A stretch of DNA of 64,000 nt from JAAUTG01 sp964458705. Lineage in GTDB: Bacteria > Bacteroidota > Bacteroidia > Chitinophagales > Saprospiraceae. Below, one piece after another: positions 1-9,080 of this stretch. The position numbers and the translations under genes were made by a program. The stretch covers positions 1 to 64,000 of the forward strand of contig CAYWKD010000012.1 of the NCBI GenBank assembly GCA_964458705.1, given 5' to 3'. Numbering within the stretch: the stretch's first letter is position 1; each line of letters starts with the position of its first letter. The notes beneath the pieces are model-generated. The model made no database searches and was not told where the DNA came from. It was given only the letters and a program-made list of their open reading frames with translations.

Positions 1-1323
1 GCAGGCGAAAGCAATGTTTTCCCAACAACAGCTCAAACCTTCAATAGTGGTTCTGTGGATTTAGATTGGACCGATACAGGCAATCGTTTTTATAGTAGTG
101 TTGCTACTTCGGTTACAGCCAATATGACCAATGCAGATTTGGGTCCCCAATCACCAGTTGCCAATGCGCAAGGCTCTAACACCTGTCAAGCTGTTAGTTT
201 CTCAGATTTCAAGCATAAAGTGTACACCTTTAAGGTAGATCAAACAGGAAATTATACCTTCTCCAGATCATCAGTATTCGCAGTGCTGACTATTTTTGAA
301 AATTTTACAGCTTACAACGGATCGAATGCTTGTGCTTCGGGCACTTTCTTAGCATCAAACGTTTACCCTGACAACCCTCCTAACTACACAGGTCAAACAA
401 GTGTTAGTTTAGAACTAACAGCAGACACTACTTATACTTTATTGGTAGGGCGAGATAATAATGAAAGTGTTACCGTTTCCTTCTCCGGTCCTGGCAGCGT
501 CCTGCTACAAGAAGGTACAGGCGCAGGCCCCGGAATGACTTACAGCTACACCTACGTCCTAGTAAGTGATGCAGATGGCTTAATCAAAGGAGTAAGCCCA
601 ACTGCTGATTTTGGTACTAGCGGAACTTACGTAGCTGGCAACTACAAAGTGTATGGTATTTCTTACCTCACTATGGGTGCAACTCCAAACAATTGGATTG
701 GAGAAAGTATTGGTGCGGTGAATGGTACGGTTTGTTTGAGACAAAGTAGCAACTTCAAGCCATTGACGTTCACGGCTGCGCTACCTGTCGAACTCCTTGC
801 TTTCAATGGCGAAGCAATGTCCGACTACAATCGCTTACAGTGGGTAACGGCTTCTGAGGAGAATAACGCTGGCTTTGAAGTGCAGCGCAGTAAGGATGCC
901 AACGCTTGGGAAACACTGGATTTCGTGAAAGGCTACGGCACAACGATTGAGCGGCAGCAGTATAAATACAAAGACTTGCAGCCAATGGAAAATGTGAGCT
1001 ATTACCGCTTGAAGCAAATAGATAACGACGGTGCTTTTGAATATTCTGATATTATCAGTTTAACAAGAAAAACGGATGCAGCGAAGGAATTGGTGGTTTA
1101 TCCAAACCCAACTAGAGAGACGATCACGTTTGAGCTAGGTGGTGTGGAATTGGAAAAATATACCTTCCAGCTCGTTGACCCGCTCGGACGAGTGCTCAAC
1201 ACTTGGACGGCATTGGAGGGAACAACTTATTCGGTTGCAGTAGAAAATCTATCAGACGGTTTTTACACCTTAGTTGCTAAAGGCACGAATAATGTGCTTG
1301 TGAAGCGATTTGTGAAGCAGTAA
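1..1323 (+). CDS. T9SS type A sorting-domain protein, 5' end outside window
   Basis: The frame is open from base 1, so the window holds only the C-terminal ~440 residues; the first GTG (base 55) is internal. The visible N-terminal half is rich in Thr, Ser, Asn and Gly, like secreted adhesins or enzymes. It is followed by the stretch beginning LPVELLAFNGE and containing NNAGFEVQRS and YYRLKQID, a fibronectin-like linker that commonly precedes T9SS tails in Bacteroidota. The last ~75 residues (VVYPNPTRETITFEL ... GFYTLVAKGTNNVLVKRFVKQ) form a type A C-terminal sorting domain, which directs the protein through the outer membrane to the cell surface. The function of the cargo part cannot be told from what is visible. 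It converges on ftsZ across a shared hairpin. Confidence 0.85.
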   Translation, partial: AGESNVFPTTAQTFNSGSVDLDWTDTGNRFYSSVATSVTANMTNADLGPQSPVANAQGSNTCQAVSFSDFKHKVYTFKVDQTGNYTFSRSSVFAVLTIFENFTAYNGSNACASGTFLASNVYPDNPPNYTGQTSVSLELTADTTYTLLVGRDNNESVTVSFSGPGSVLLQEGTGAGPGMTYSYTYVLVSDADGLIKGVSPTADFGTSGTYVAGNYKVYGISYLTMGATPNNWIGESIGAVNGTVCLRQSSNFKPLTFTAALPVELLAFNGEAMSDYNRLQWVTASEENNAGFEVQRSKDANAWETLDFVKGYGTTIERQQYKYKDLQPMENVSYYRLKQIDNDGAFEYSDIISLTRKTDAAKELVVYPNPTRETITFELGGVELEKYTFQLVDPLGRVLNTWTALEGTTYSVAVENLSDGFYTLVAKGTNNVLVKRFVKQ

Positions 1324-1335
1324 ACAAAAAGACAA

Positions 1336-1369
1336 AAGCCTTCCGAAGTCCAAAAACTTCGGAAGGCTT
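1336..1369. terminator. Bidirectional hairpin terminator
   Basis: A perfect 14-bp stem (1336-1349 pairing with 1356-1369) with a 6-base loop lies between the convergent T9SS gene (stop 1321-1323) and ftsZ (stop at 1380-1382). Runs of A/T on both sides make it suitable for ending transcription in both directions. Confidence 0.8.
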
Positions 1370-1379
1370 AATTTATTAT

Positions 1380-2831
1380 TCAATCCACATTGTCATGCAG
1401 ATAAGCATTATTGGCTCTCAGGACAGGTTCATCGTCATCTGAGATGGTCCATTTTGAATAGCCAGGAGATTCAGCATCTGGAACCTCGTCCAGATTTACA
1501 CCCCGCCTCGTATAAGCTGGTTCGCTTTCTAGTTCATTAATAACTTGCGGGTTGTTCAGTTTGACGGATACATTTTTTTGTCGCTCTCTGCGTTTGCGTT
1601 CTTCTTCCATACGCTTTTTTCGAGTCGCTGCTTCGTCCTCTGTTTTCTCTTTATTCACAAAAGGCTCTTGATGGTTGTATTGATTATTTTGATATTTCTC
1701 GATGTTCTTTCGGACATTATCAAATTCAAAAGTAGTAGAACGCTCCTCTTCTTCTTCCTCTATGATGTTAGAGATGCTAGATAGATTGCTACGCTTAGGT
1801 TGCTCTTCTTCATCCAAAGCGACAACGATGCGATCATTGTTCAAGGACTTGCCGTGATAGGTGTTCTTACTTCGATCAAAGCCTGTGGCAATCACTGTTA
1901 CACATAGCTTGTCCCCCAAATCTTCATCATAGCAATTTCCCCAAATCAAGTCGGTGCCGTAGCCTGCTTCTGCTTGCACAAATTCGGTGATTTCAAAAAT
2001 CTCATCCATTGTTACTTCTGTAGCACCCGAAGTAATGTTCAATAAGATATGCTTGGCACCACGAATATCATTATCCTCGAGCAATGGCGAGTTCAGAGCT
2101 TCATCAACGGCTCGCTTTGCTCTATCTTCGCCAGATGCCATTGCCGTTCCCATGATAGCAACACCACTTTCACGCATTACAGTATTGACGTCTTCAAAAT
2201 CTACATTGACATAACCAGGCACAGTAATAATTTCAGCGATACCTCTGGCAGCCGTAGTCAAGATATTATCTGCCTGAGCAAAAGCCTGTGATAAGGACAA
2301 ACTTCCATACACTTGACGCAGACGATCATTGGAGACAACGATTAGAGTATCCACGTTTTTCTTGAACTCCGCTAAACCATCAGCAGCCTGAGATCCTCTT
2401 CTGCGTCCCTCAAACGTGAAGGGTGTCGTTACAATACCTACGGTCAAGATGTCCATTTCTTTGGCGGTCTTTGCAATAATGGGTGCAGCACCTGTACCTG
2501 TACCACCACCCATACCAGCAGTAATAAAAAGCATCTTGCAGTTATTGGATAAGTATTGTCGGACTTCTTCTGCGCTTTCTTCGCAGGCTAGTTTGCCGAT
2601 GTTCGGTTTAGAACCTGCGCCACGTCCTTCTGTCAATCCAGGACCTAGCTGAATTTTAACTGGAACCGTGCTAAGGTTCATCGCTTGCGAATCGGTATTA
2701 CAAATGGCAAAGTCCACTCCAACAATTCCCTGATTGTACATGTGGGTTACTGCGTTACTGCCACCACCACCAACACCTAGAACTTTGATAATTGGTGCTT
2801 CGTTTTCGTTGTCTATTAGATTGAATATCAT
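1380..2831 (-). CDS. ftsZ: Cell division GTPase FtsZ
   Basis: Tubulin-like GTPase that polymerises into the division ring. GGGGSNAV (residues 21-28) and the tubulin signature GMGGGTGTGAA (about 106-116) form the nucleotide pocket; NTDSQAM and the conserved DNILTTAARGIAEI helix are also present. The GTPase core ends near residue 325 and is followed by a long charged linker (EEEEEERS, KKRMEEERKRRERQ) typical of Bacteroidota FtsZ. The last residues (EPVLRANNAYLHDNVD) do not look like the usual C-terminal FtsA-binding peptide with a hydrophobic-P-x-FLR core. It is the last gene of the dcw cluster, 225 bp after ftsA, so it may have its own promoter. Length 483 aa, ATG start. Confidence 0.97.
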   Translation of the reverse strand: MIFNLIDNENEAPIIKVLGVGGGGSNAVTHMYNQGIVGVDFAICNTDSQAMNLSTVPVKIQLGPGLTEGRGAGSKPNIGKLACEESAEEVRQYLSNNCKMLFITAGMGGGTGTGAAPIIAKTAKEMDILTVGIVTTPFTFEGRRRGSQAADGLAEFKKNVDTLIVVSNDRLRQVYGSLSLSQAFAQADNILTTAARGIAEIITVPGYVNVDFEDVNTVMRESGVAIMGTAMASGEDRAKRAVDEALNSPLLEDNDIRGAKHILLNITSGATEVTMDEIFEITEFVQAEAGYGTDLIWGNCYDEDLGDKLCVTVIATGFDRSKNTYHGKSLNNDRIVVALDEEEQPKRSNLSSISNIIEEEEEERSTTFEFDNVRKNIEKYQNNQYNHQEPFVNKEKTEDEAATRKKRMEEERKRRERQKNVSVKLNNPQVINELESEPAYTRRGVNLDEVPDAESPGYSKWTISDDDEPVLRANNAYLHDNVD

Positions 2832-3056
2832 AATCTTTTTATTTAGAGGTCGAATATAAAGTCGTCATTTGCTTCGCTTTGACTATCCCGACCATTTGAT
2901 TGCCAAATTTCTGAACAATTCCATTCTTTGTATTTGATTATTCTTCTTTGTATTTTACTCAATTTTTTGCTAAAATTTTAGATAACCTTACGGCGTACGA
3001 TTTTTAAAACCGATACTCCATGCTCTCAAGATTTCAATTCATCTAAGTTTGACTGC

Positions 3057-4370
3057 TCAAAAATCCGTATCTGGCTCTGCTTCAAACCACTCTTTTGTTT
3101 TTTTGAACAACTGCTCATACCATTTACCGCTTTCAACTTCTGTTACTGCTTCGTAGTCGGATTCAGTTGGTTTAATTTTTTGCTCTTCCAAGTTTATCTT
3201 TCCACTCTCGGTCGCTTCTATTCCTTTGAGTAGAAGACCGATTGCTGTTGAATAAATTGGGCTGCAAACCTGCTCGGTGTAACCATGCGCCAAATGCTCA
3301 ACTGGAATACCAATGCGTGTTGCCATGCCAGTATGGTAGGCAGCTAGTTTATCAATATGATTCAATAGTGCACCACCGCCAGTCAACACAATACCACCAA
3401 TTAGTTTGCGCTCAAAACCAGAACGCCTAATTTCCCAGTACACATAATCCAAAATTTCTTCTACTCTAGCTTGAATAATTCGAGCTAAATTCTTTTCAGA
3501 AATTTCTTTTGGATCACGACCCCGCAGCCCCGGAATAGTGATGATGCGATTATCGTACACTTCATCAGCTAGTGCTGAACCAAATTTCACTTTTAGTTTT
3601 TCTGCCTGCTGTTCCATTACTCGACAGCCTTCCTTGATGTCTTTAGTGATGACATTTCCACCAAACGGAATCACCGCAGTGTGGCGAATAATGCCGTCCT
3701 TGAATATCGTAATATCAGTCGTGCCACCTCCAATATCTACTAAGGCAATCCCTGCTTCTCGTTCTTCTTCATTCAATACGGCTGTTGCAGAGGCGATGGG
3801 TTCAAGTGTCATACTTGCTACTTTTAGAGCAGCCCGATCCACACAGCGATAGATATTGTTGGATGCAGTAATTTGTCCAGTAATGATATGAAAGTTAGCT
3901 TCCAAACGAATGCCCGACATTCCGATTGGATCTGTGATACCTTGTTCGTTATCTACTGTAAATTCTTGTGGAATGACGTGCAAAATTTTATCACCCGGTG
4001 GTAAAACCAGTTTGTGCATATCATTGATTAAGCGCTCAATGTCTCGCTGGCTAATTTCGGTGTGATTACTATCACGCGTCAAAATACCTCGATGCTGCAA
4101 ACTTTTAATATGCTGCCCTGCAATTCCTACATGAACATGCGTAAACGGCTGATCTACAGATCGTTGAGCAATGGCAATAGCCTCAGAAATCGCTTTTACC
4201 GTTTTTTCAATATTGGAAACGACGCCCCGTAGCACCCCCACTGAGTCCACTTTGCCGACACCTAGCACTTCGAGTTTGTTGTACTCACTTTTGCGTCCGG
4301 CAATTGCACAGACTTTCGTTGTCCCAATATCTACTGCTACTACAACAGGATTTTTTGTCGTCTCTCTCAT
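3057..4370 (-). CDS. ftsA: Cell division protein FtsA
   Basis: Actin-like ATPase that tethers FtsZ to the membrane and recruits later division proteins. The phosphate-1 motif VAVDIGTTKVCAI (residues 11-23), the phosphate-2 motif ALVDIGGGTTDITIF and the adenosine motif GGIVLTGGGALL are all visible. The SHS2 (1C) subdomain lies near residues 85-165. The tail WYEQLFKKTKEWFE is amphipathic and would be the membrane-targeting helix. Length 437 aa, ATG start. It lies between ftsQ (109 bp upstream) and ftsZ, the standard dcw position. Confidence 0.96.
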   Translation of the reverse strand: MRETTKNPVVVAVDIGTTKVCAIAGRKSEYNKLEVLGVGKVDSVGVLRGVVSNIEKTVKAISEAIAIAQRSVDQPFTHVHVGIAGQHIKSLQHRGILTRDSNHTEISQRDIERLINDMHKLVLPPGDKILHVIPQEFTVDNEQGITDPIGMSGIRLEANFHIITGQITASNNIYRCVDRAALKVASMTLEPIASATAVLNEEEREAGIALVDIGGGTTDITIFKDGIIRHTAVIPFGGNVITKDIKEGCRVMEQQAEKLKVKFGSALADEVYDNRIITIPGLRGRDPKEISEKNLARIIQARVEEILDYVYWEIRRSGFERKLIGGIVLTGGGALLNHIDKLAAYHTGMATRIGIPVEHLAHGYTEQVCSPIYSTAIGLLLKGIEATESGKINLEEQKIKPTESDYEAVTEVESGKWYEQLFKKTKEWFEAEPDTDF

Positions 4371-4479
4371 GGTTCTTTTTTTAAAACGTTCAGCTATCAG
4401 ACCGCCATTTAATATGTTTCGACGATCGGATAATTAGAATTTTCAGACAATTTGTAGCTAGTCACTAGCAACATTAAGC

Positions 4480-5259
4480 TCATTTTTGACACACAATCTG
4501 ATTATCAAATCGAATATCTATTAATTTATATTTGTCCCAACCTTCATAAGGCAGGGCTTCATCGTAAAATATTTTTAATCGCTTTAGCTTATCTCCTGCG
4601 TTGATAAATCTTCCAAAAAGTATTTGTTGATCACCCAACTTTGGAATAAGCAGAATATCGCTATTTTGTGTAACGTGAATCTGCTCAATCATTTTATCAT
4701 AAAAAGGCTGCGCTTGAATCAAATGGACTAGCTCAAAAACATCCTTCAAGCCATACTTTTTTCGATCCAAAAAGTCTGGAACATGTGGCGGAATGAAGCC
4801 CGTTGCTACAATCACCCTCGCTGTGTAATGCTCAGAAGGGGGCATGTAATGTCCTTTTGCATCTAAATAATAACTGCGCCCATCACTATCCAATATCCTC
4901 ATTATTGGCTTGCGCTGCAAAATTTCGATGTTTACTACATTTCGGCTATCAATGAAGACGTCTGCATTTTTGACAAACGCATTTTTTTCAAGCACTCGCT
5001 CTATTCGACCTACATCAATCTGCTCCAGATTACTGCCTAGAATATTGGTTTCAAAACTCTTATCTAGCAATTCGATGACATCCTTTTTGGTTACCAGCGT
5101 GCTATCCGCCCCTTCCAATGGAGCGATTTGTATTTTGATATCAGACGAAGGACTAACATTTCTCCGCTGCACCGCCGACATCACGAAGATCGCAGTGAGT
5201 AGCAACAACCCTATCCAGAGTATTTGCCGAATCCGAAGAAACAGTGTTTTATTCGTCAT
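4480..5259 (-). CDS. ftsQ: Cell division protein FtsQ
   Basis: Bitopic divisome protein that links the cytoplasmic ring to septal wall synthesis. A short cytoplasmic start is followed by one membrane helix (about residues 10-30, ILWIGLLLLTAIFVMSAV) and a periplasmic POTRA-like region (about 42-115: IQIAPLEGADSTLVTKKDVI ... IEILQRKPIMRI). It is small and divergent (259 aa) as usual in Bacteroidota, so identification rests on topology plus position between murG and ftsA. The gene starts only 6 bp after the murG stop. In most Bacteroidota murC sits here; it is absent. Confidence 0.85.
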   Translation of the reverse strand: MTNKTLFLRIRQILWIGLLLLTAIFVMSAVQRRNVSPSSDIKIQIAPLEGADSTLVTKKDVIELLDKSFETNILGSNLEQIDVGRIERVLEKNAFVKNADVFIDSRNVVNIEILQRKPIMRILDSDGRSYYLDAKGHYMPPSEHYTARVIVATGFIPPHVPDFLDRKKYGLKDVFELVHLIQAQPFYDKMIEQIHVTQNSDILLIPKLGDQQILFGRFINAGDKLKRLKIFYDEALPYEGWDKYKLIDIRFDNQIVCQK

Positions 5260-5265
5260 TTATCT

Positions 5266-6369
5266 TTAGTTATATGATTTAGTAACAATCATTAATATTT
5301 CCTTTACAATTTCCTTTGTAGCATTTGGCTTTGCAAGTTGAAGGATGTTTTGACTCAACTGCTGTTGCCTCGTTTCATCCTCTAACAAAGCCATTGCTAC
5401 GGGTAATAATTCGCTCTTTGCTTCCTTATCTCTAACCAAAATAGCGGCATTTTTATCAACTAATGCTTGAGCATTTTTTGTTTGATGATCTTCTGCTACA
5501 TTTGGTGAAGGCACTAAAACCGATGGCTTTCCAACGATACACAACTCTGAAATGGTCAATGCGCCTGCTCTTCCAATCATGACATCTGCTGCGGCATACG
5601 CTAAATCCATTCGATCAATAAATGGCTGAATATTGACGTTTGGCAATTGTGCCGTTTCACAAGTTTCAAATTCATTGATATAGAGTTGACCCGCTTGCCA
5701 AATCACTTGAACATCCTCTCGTTTTAGTAAATCAGTATTTGCGCTAAACGATTCGTTTATCGTTCTTGCCCCCAGACTTCCACCGAAAGCAAAAATGGTT
5801 TTCTTGCTTTCTTCAAAGCCAAAATGCTTTAAGGCTTCTACTCGTTTTGTTGCTACATCGGCAATGTCGGATCGCACAGGATTTCCTGTCCACTTAATTC
5901 GATCAGCAGGAAAGAATTGATCCATTCCCTCGTATGCCACACAAGCCAAATTCACTTTCTTAGCCAGTAGTTTGTTCGTTACTCCAGCGTAAGAGTTTTG
6001 CTCCTGAATGACCGTCGGTATGTTCAGTCGAACTGCCATTTCCAGTGTCGGTCCACTTGCATAACCGCCCACGCCGATTACTACATCTGGCTGAAATTGC
6101 TTGATGATGCGCCGAGCTTTAAGCAGGCTACTTATCAACTTGAATGGCACCGTTAGGGCACTTTTGACTAAGGCCGTTCTATCAAATCCTCTAATGGGTA
6201 GCCCTTCTATTCTGTATCCCGCTTTTGGGACTTTTTCCATTTCCATTTTGCCTTCCGCTCCTACAAACAAGATTTCTGCATCAGGTCGTACTCGCTTTAT
6301 TTCATTTGCAATAGCGATTGCTGGATAAATATGTCCCCCTGTACCGCCACCGCTTATTATTGCTTTCAT
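5266..6369 (-). CDS. murG: UDP-GlcNAc:lipid I transferase MurG
   Basis: Makes lipid II by adding GlcNAc to lipid I at the inner face of the membrane. The N-terminal GGTGGHIYPAIAIA loop (residues 8-21), VIGVGGYASGP and IQEQNSYAGVTNKLLA are diagnostic. The C-terminal UDP-GlcNAc site shows FGGSLGAR and GRAGALTISELCIVGKPSVLVPSP. Length 367 aa, typical of the family (GT28). ATG start 21 bp after ftsW; the stop is 6 bp from ftsQ, so it is almost certainly co-transcribed and possibly translationally coupled. Confidence 0.97.
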   Translation of the reverse strand: MKAIISGGGTGGHIYPAIAIANEIKRVRPDAEILFVGAEGKMEMEKVPKAGYRIEGLPIRGFDRTALVKSALTVPFKLISSLLKARRIIKQFQPDVVIGVGGYASGPTLEMAVRLNIPTVIQEQNSYAGVTNKLLAKKVNLACVAYEGMDQFFPADRIKWTGNPVRSDIADVATKRVEALKHFGFEESKKTIFAFGGSLGARTINESFSANTDLLKREDVQVIWQAGQLYINEFETCETAQLPNVNIQPFIDRMDLAYAAADVMIGRAGALTISELCIVGKPSVLVPSPNVAEDHQTKNAQALVDKNAAILVRDKEAKSELLPVAMALLEDETRQQQLSQNILQLAKPNATKEIVKEILMIVTKSYN

Positions 6370-6390
6370 TTTTTTACTTATGCTGCTTAA

Positions 6391-7524
6391 CTATGAGTTA
6401 AGCATTTCTACTGATTTACTTACACTCAGTATAATACCAAATGCAATGCAAGTGAATAATAATGATGTTCCACCTAGGCTAATCATTGGCAGCGTCAATC
6501 CTGTTACTGGAACGAGGTGGACAATGACTGCCATATTCATTAGAGCCTGTATGACTAACAAAGCACTCAAGCCTAATGCTACCATTGCTCCAAAGGTCTT
6601 TTCACTTTTAGTTACCAATTTTGCCGTTCTAACAAAAAGCATAATGTAAAGCAACATAACTATTAAGCCACCAACTAAACCATATTCTTCAATGATGATC
6701 GCATAGATAAAATCAGAATAGGGCTGCGGCAAAAAATTGCGCTGTATGCTATTGCCAGGACCTACTCCGAACCACTCCCCACTAGCTATTGCAATTTTTG
6801 ATTGCTGAACTTGATAAGGCTCGAAGTCACTTCTAAACTCTTGTAGTCTTGAAGTCCAAGTATCTGTCCGTACCAAATCAGGAAACATTTCACCTAGCAT
6901 ATAAAGCATCGCAAACATTACCACACCGAGCAACAACAATAATCCAATGTATTGCAGGGCTACTCTTCCTACAAACATCATCACTAAGCAAGTTGTAAAG
7001 AGCACTCCTGCCGTTGATAAATCTGCTGGTGCAATCAAGCCGCAGATCATTAATATTGGTACAATAATGGGCAAAAATGCACTTTGAAAATCTTTAATGT
7101 ATTCTTGCTTTTTTGTAATTTCTCTGGCTACAAAGATCACCAACGCCAATTTCGCAAAATCTGAAGATTGGAAAGTGATGCCTACACCAGGCAGTTCAAT
7201 CCAACGTCTTGCAAAGTTAATGTCCGTTCCTGCTGCCATCGTGTAAAAGAGCAGTGGAATGGCAAGCAATAATAGATAGGGCGCAGCAATTTTATATCTC
7301 TCGTAATGCAATAGAAAGCAGAAATACGTCAGTATGAGTCCAAAACCTAGAATTACCAAGTGTTTGAGTAGATAAAACTCCGTATTCCCCCCTTTTAACT
7401 TGTAGGCGAGCGAGCCTGTCGAGCTATAGACGACAAGTATGGAAATCATAGCTAACAAGGCAAGAATTGCCCAGATTACTCGATCTCCTCGAAGTTCAGC
7501 ATATAATCTACTTCCTAAAGACAT
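6391..7524 (-). CDS. ftsW: SEDS peptidoglycan glycosyltransferase FtsW
   Basis: Polytopic SEDS-family protein that polymerises lipid II at the septum with its partner FtsI, also encoded in this cluster. About ten hydrophobic helices are visible in 377 aa. Family signatures include the conserved WLPLPYSDFI-type loop (here NFLPQPYSDFIYAII), the catalytic-loop region around FARRWIELPGVGITFQSSDFAKLAL, and the C-terminal PVTGLTLPMISLGGTSLL. FtsW rather than RodA is chosen because of the dcw context. The upstream 125-bp gap to mraY holds no murD, which normally lies here. Confidence 0.94.
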   Translation of the reverse strand: MSLGSRLYAELRGDRVIWAILALLAMISILVVYSSTGSLAYKLKGGNTEFYLLKHLVILGFGLILTYFCFLLHYERYKIAAPYLLLLAIPLLFYTMAAGTDINFARRWIELPGVGITFQSSDFAKLALVIFVAREITKKQEYIKDFQSAFLPIIVPILMICGLIAPADLSTAGVLFTTCLVMMFVGRVALQYIGLLLLLGVVMFAMLYMLGEMFPDLVRTDTWTSRLQEFRSDFEPYQVQQSKIAIASGEWFGVGPGNSIQRNFLPQPYSDFIYAIIIEEYGLVGGLIVMLLYIMLFVRTAKLVTKSEKTFGAMVALGLSALLVIQALMNMAVIVHLVPVTGLTLPMISLGGTSLLFTCIAFGIILSVSKSVEMLNS

Positions 7525-7649
7525 TTATTCATGTTTGGTATTCGGTAAAAGATATTTGGTTCTAATTGCTAAATACCTTTTACTAAATACTGTAATTGTA
7601 ATCCACAATCGGAAGCAGGTAATTGTGAATTACGGTGCAACCGATTGAT

Positions 7650-8912
7650 TTATCTCAGTTTCAATGTTATAATGGTCAATACTGCCAGAATGATAGCAAC
7701 TATCCAAAAACGTGTTACAATTTTCACTTCTGGCATTCCCAATTTCTGATAATGATGATGAAGTGGTGACATTTTGAAAATACGTCTTCCTTCACCATAT
7801 TTCTTTTTGGTATATTTAAAATAACTGACTTGCAAGATCACAGATAAATTTTCCGCCAAAAACACCCCACACAATATGGGCAAGAGCCATTCTTTTCTGA
7901 TTAAAATAGCTAAGGCTGCAATAATACCGCCTAAAGTCAAACTACCTGTGTCCCCCATGAATACTTGAGCAGGATAGGCATTGTACCACAAAAAACCAAT
8001 ACAAGCTCCTATCAAGCAGGCTGAAAAAATCACCAACTCTTGTGCTCCGGGCAAATAGAGAATACTCAAGTAATCAGAGAAAACCGTATTGCCAGAGACG
8101 TAGGCAAAAATAATGAGTGTACCCCCAATAATACCCGAGACGCCAGTAGCTAAACCATCTAGCCCGTCGGTTAAATTTGCAGCATTTGAGACAGCAGCAA
8201 CAATGAAGATCACAAAAAACACAAAAAATATTTTTGCGAAGAGTGCTCCATTATCGCCCATAAATCTGAACCAATCTTCATAATTTATAGCATTACCGCT
8301 CATGAATGGCATATTCGTTGATAGCGTTTTGACGTAAGCATACTCCTGCACATAATTGCCATTGCGATCAGACCGCTCTACATCCACCCGTTCAATGACT
8401 TCGTATCCCTCTGCCATTGCATCCTCTAAAGGCATTCTCACCACCACGTCATCACTTAAAATCATAACTAAAGCTACAATTGTGCCTAACAGGATTTGCC
8501 CCAAGACTTTAAATTTACCACTCAAGCCCTTCTTGTTTTTCAGAAAGACTTTGATGTAGTCATCAATGAAACCAATCGTTCCCATCAGAACAGTTGCCAA
8601 TATCATTAGTAGGATGTAGATATTGTCTAAGCGAGCCATCAAAAGGCATGGAATTAAAATAGCCATGATGATAATGATGCCTCCCATTGTTGGTGTGCCT
8701 TGCTTTTGCTGCTGTCCTTCCAAGCCCAAATCTCGAACGGTTTCGCCAATTTGTAGCTTCCGAAGCAGCTTGATAATGCGATTTCCAAAGATTAGTCCAA
8801 TCACCAGTGAAAAGATGATGGCAGTTGCAGCTCTGAAGGTGATGAATTGATACAGATATTCTCCCGTAAAATCATAGTGCTCAGAGAGATACTTCAAAAG
8901 ATAATAAAGCAT
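7650..8912 (-). CDS. mraY: Phospho-MurNAc-pentapeptide transferase MraY
   Basis: Integral membrane enzyme that transfers phospho-MurNAc-pentapeptide to undecaprenyl phosphate, giving lipid I. Conserved segments are GTPTMGGIII (near residue 73), the catalytic Asp pair GFIDDYIKV, NAANLTDGLDGLA and the late SPLHHHYQKLG motif. At 420 aa it is longer than E. coli MraY. The extra length is a polar loop at about residues 160-215 (VIERVDVERSDRNGNYVQEY) that I recall from other Bacteroidota MraY proteins. It follows murE after 168 bp. Confidence 0.97.
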   Translation of the reverse strand: MLYYLLKYLSEHYDFTGEYLYQFITFRAATAIIFSLVIGLIFGNRIIKLLRKLQIGETVRDLGLEGQQQKQGTPTMGGIIIIMAILIPCLLMARLDNIYILLMILATVLMGTIGFIDDYIKVFLKNKKGLSGKFKVLGQILLGTIVALVMILSDDVVVRMPLEDAMAEGYEVIERVDVERSDRNGNYVQEYAYVKTLSTNMPFMSGNAINYEDWFRFMGDNGALFAKIFFVFFVIFIVAAVSNAANLTDGLDGLATGVSGIIGGTLIIFAYVSGNTVFSDYLSILYLPGAQELVIFSACLIGACIGFLWYNAYPAQVFMGDTGSLTLGGIIAALAILIRKEWLLPILCGVFLAENLSVILQVSYFKYTKKKYGEGRRIFKMSPLHHHYQKLGMPEVKIVTRFWIVAIILAVLTIITLKLR

Positions 8913-9080
8913 GAATTTCTATTGTGGTTTATGTTTGTTAGCTCCACAAAAGTATTCATTCTCATTCATTTTTTGATGCCAATTACTTATTCGTGATCGT
9001 CAGTTATCCAATTGTCAATGAAAAGAGGGAAAAGAGACCAATCTTGTCTTCGCTTTATCAGCAAAATGATCTCTGTTCGC

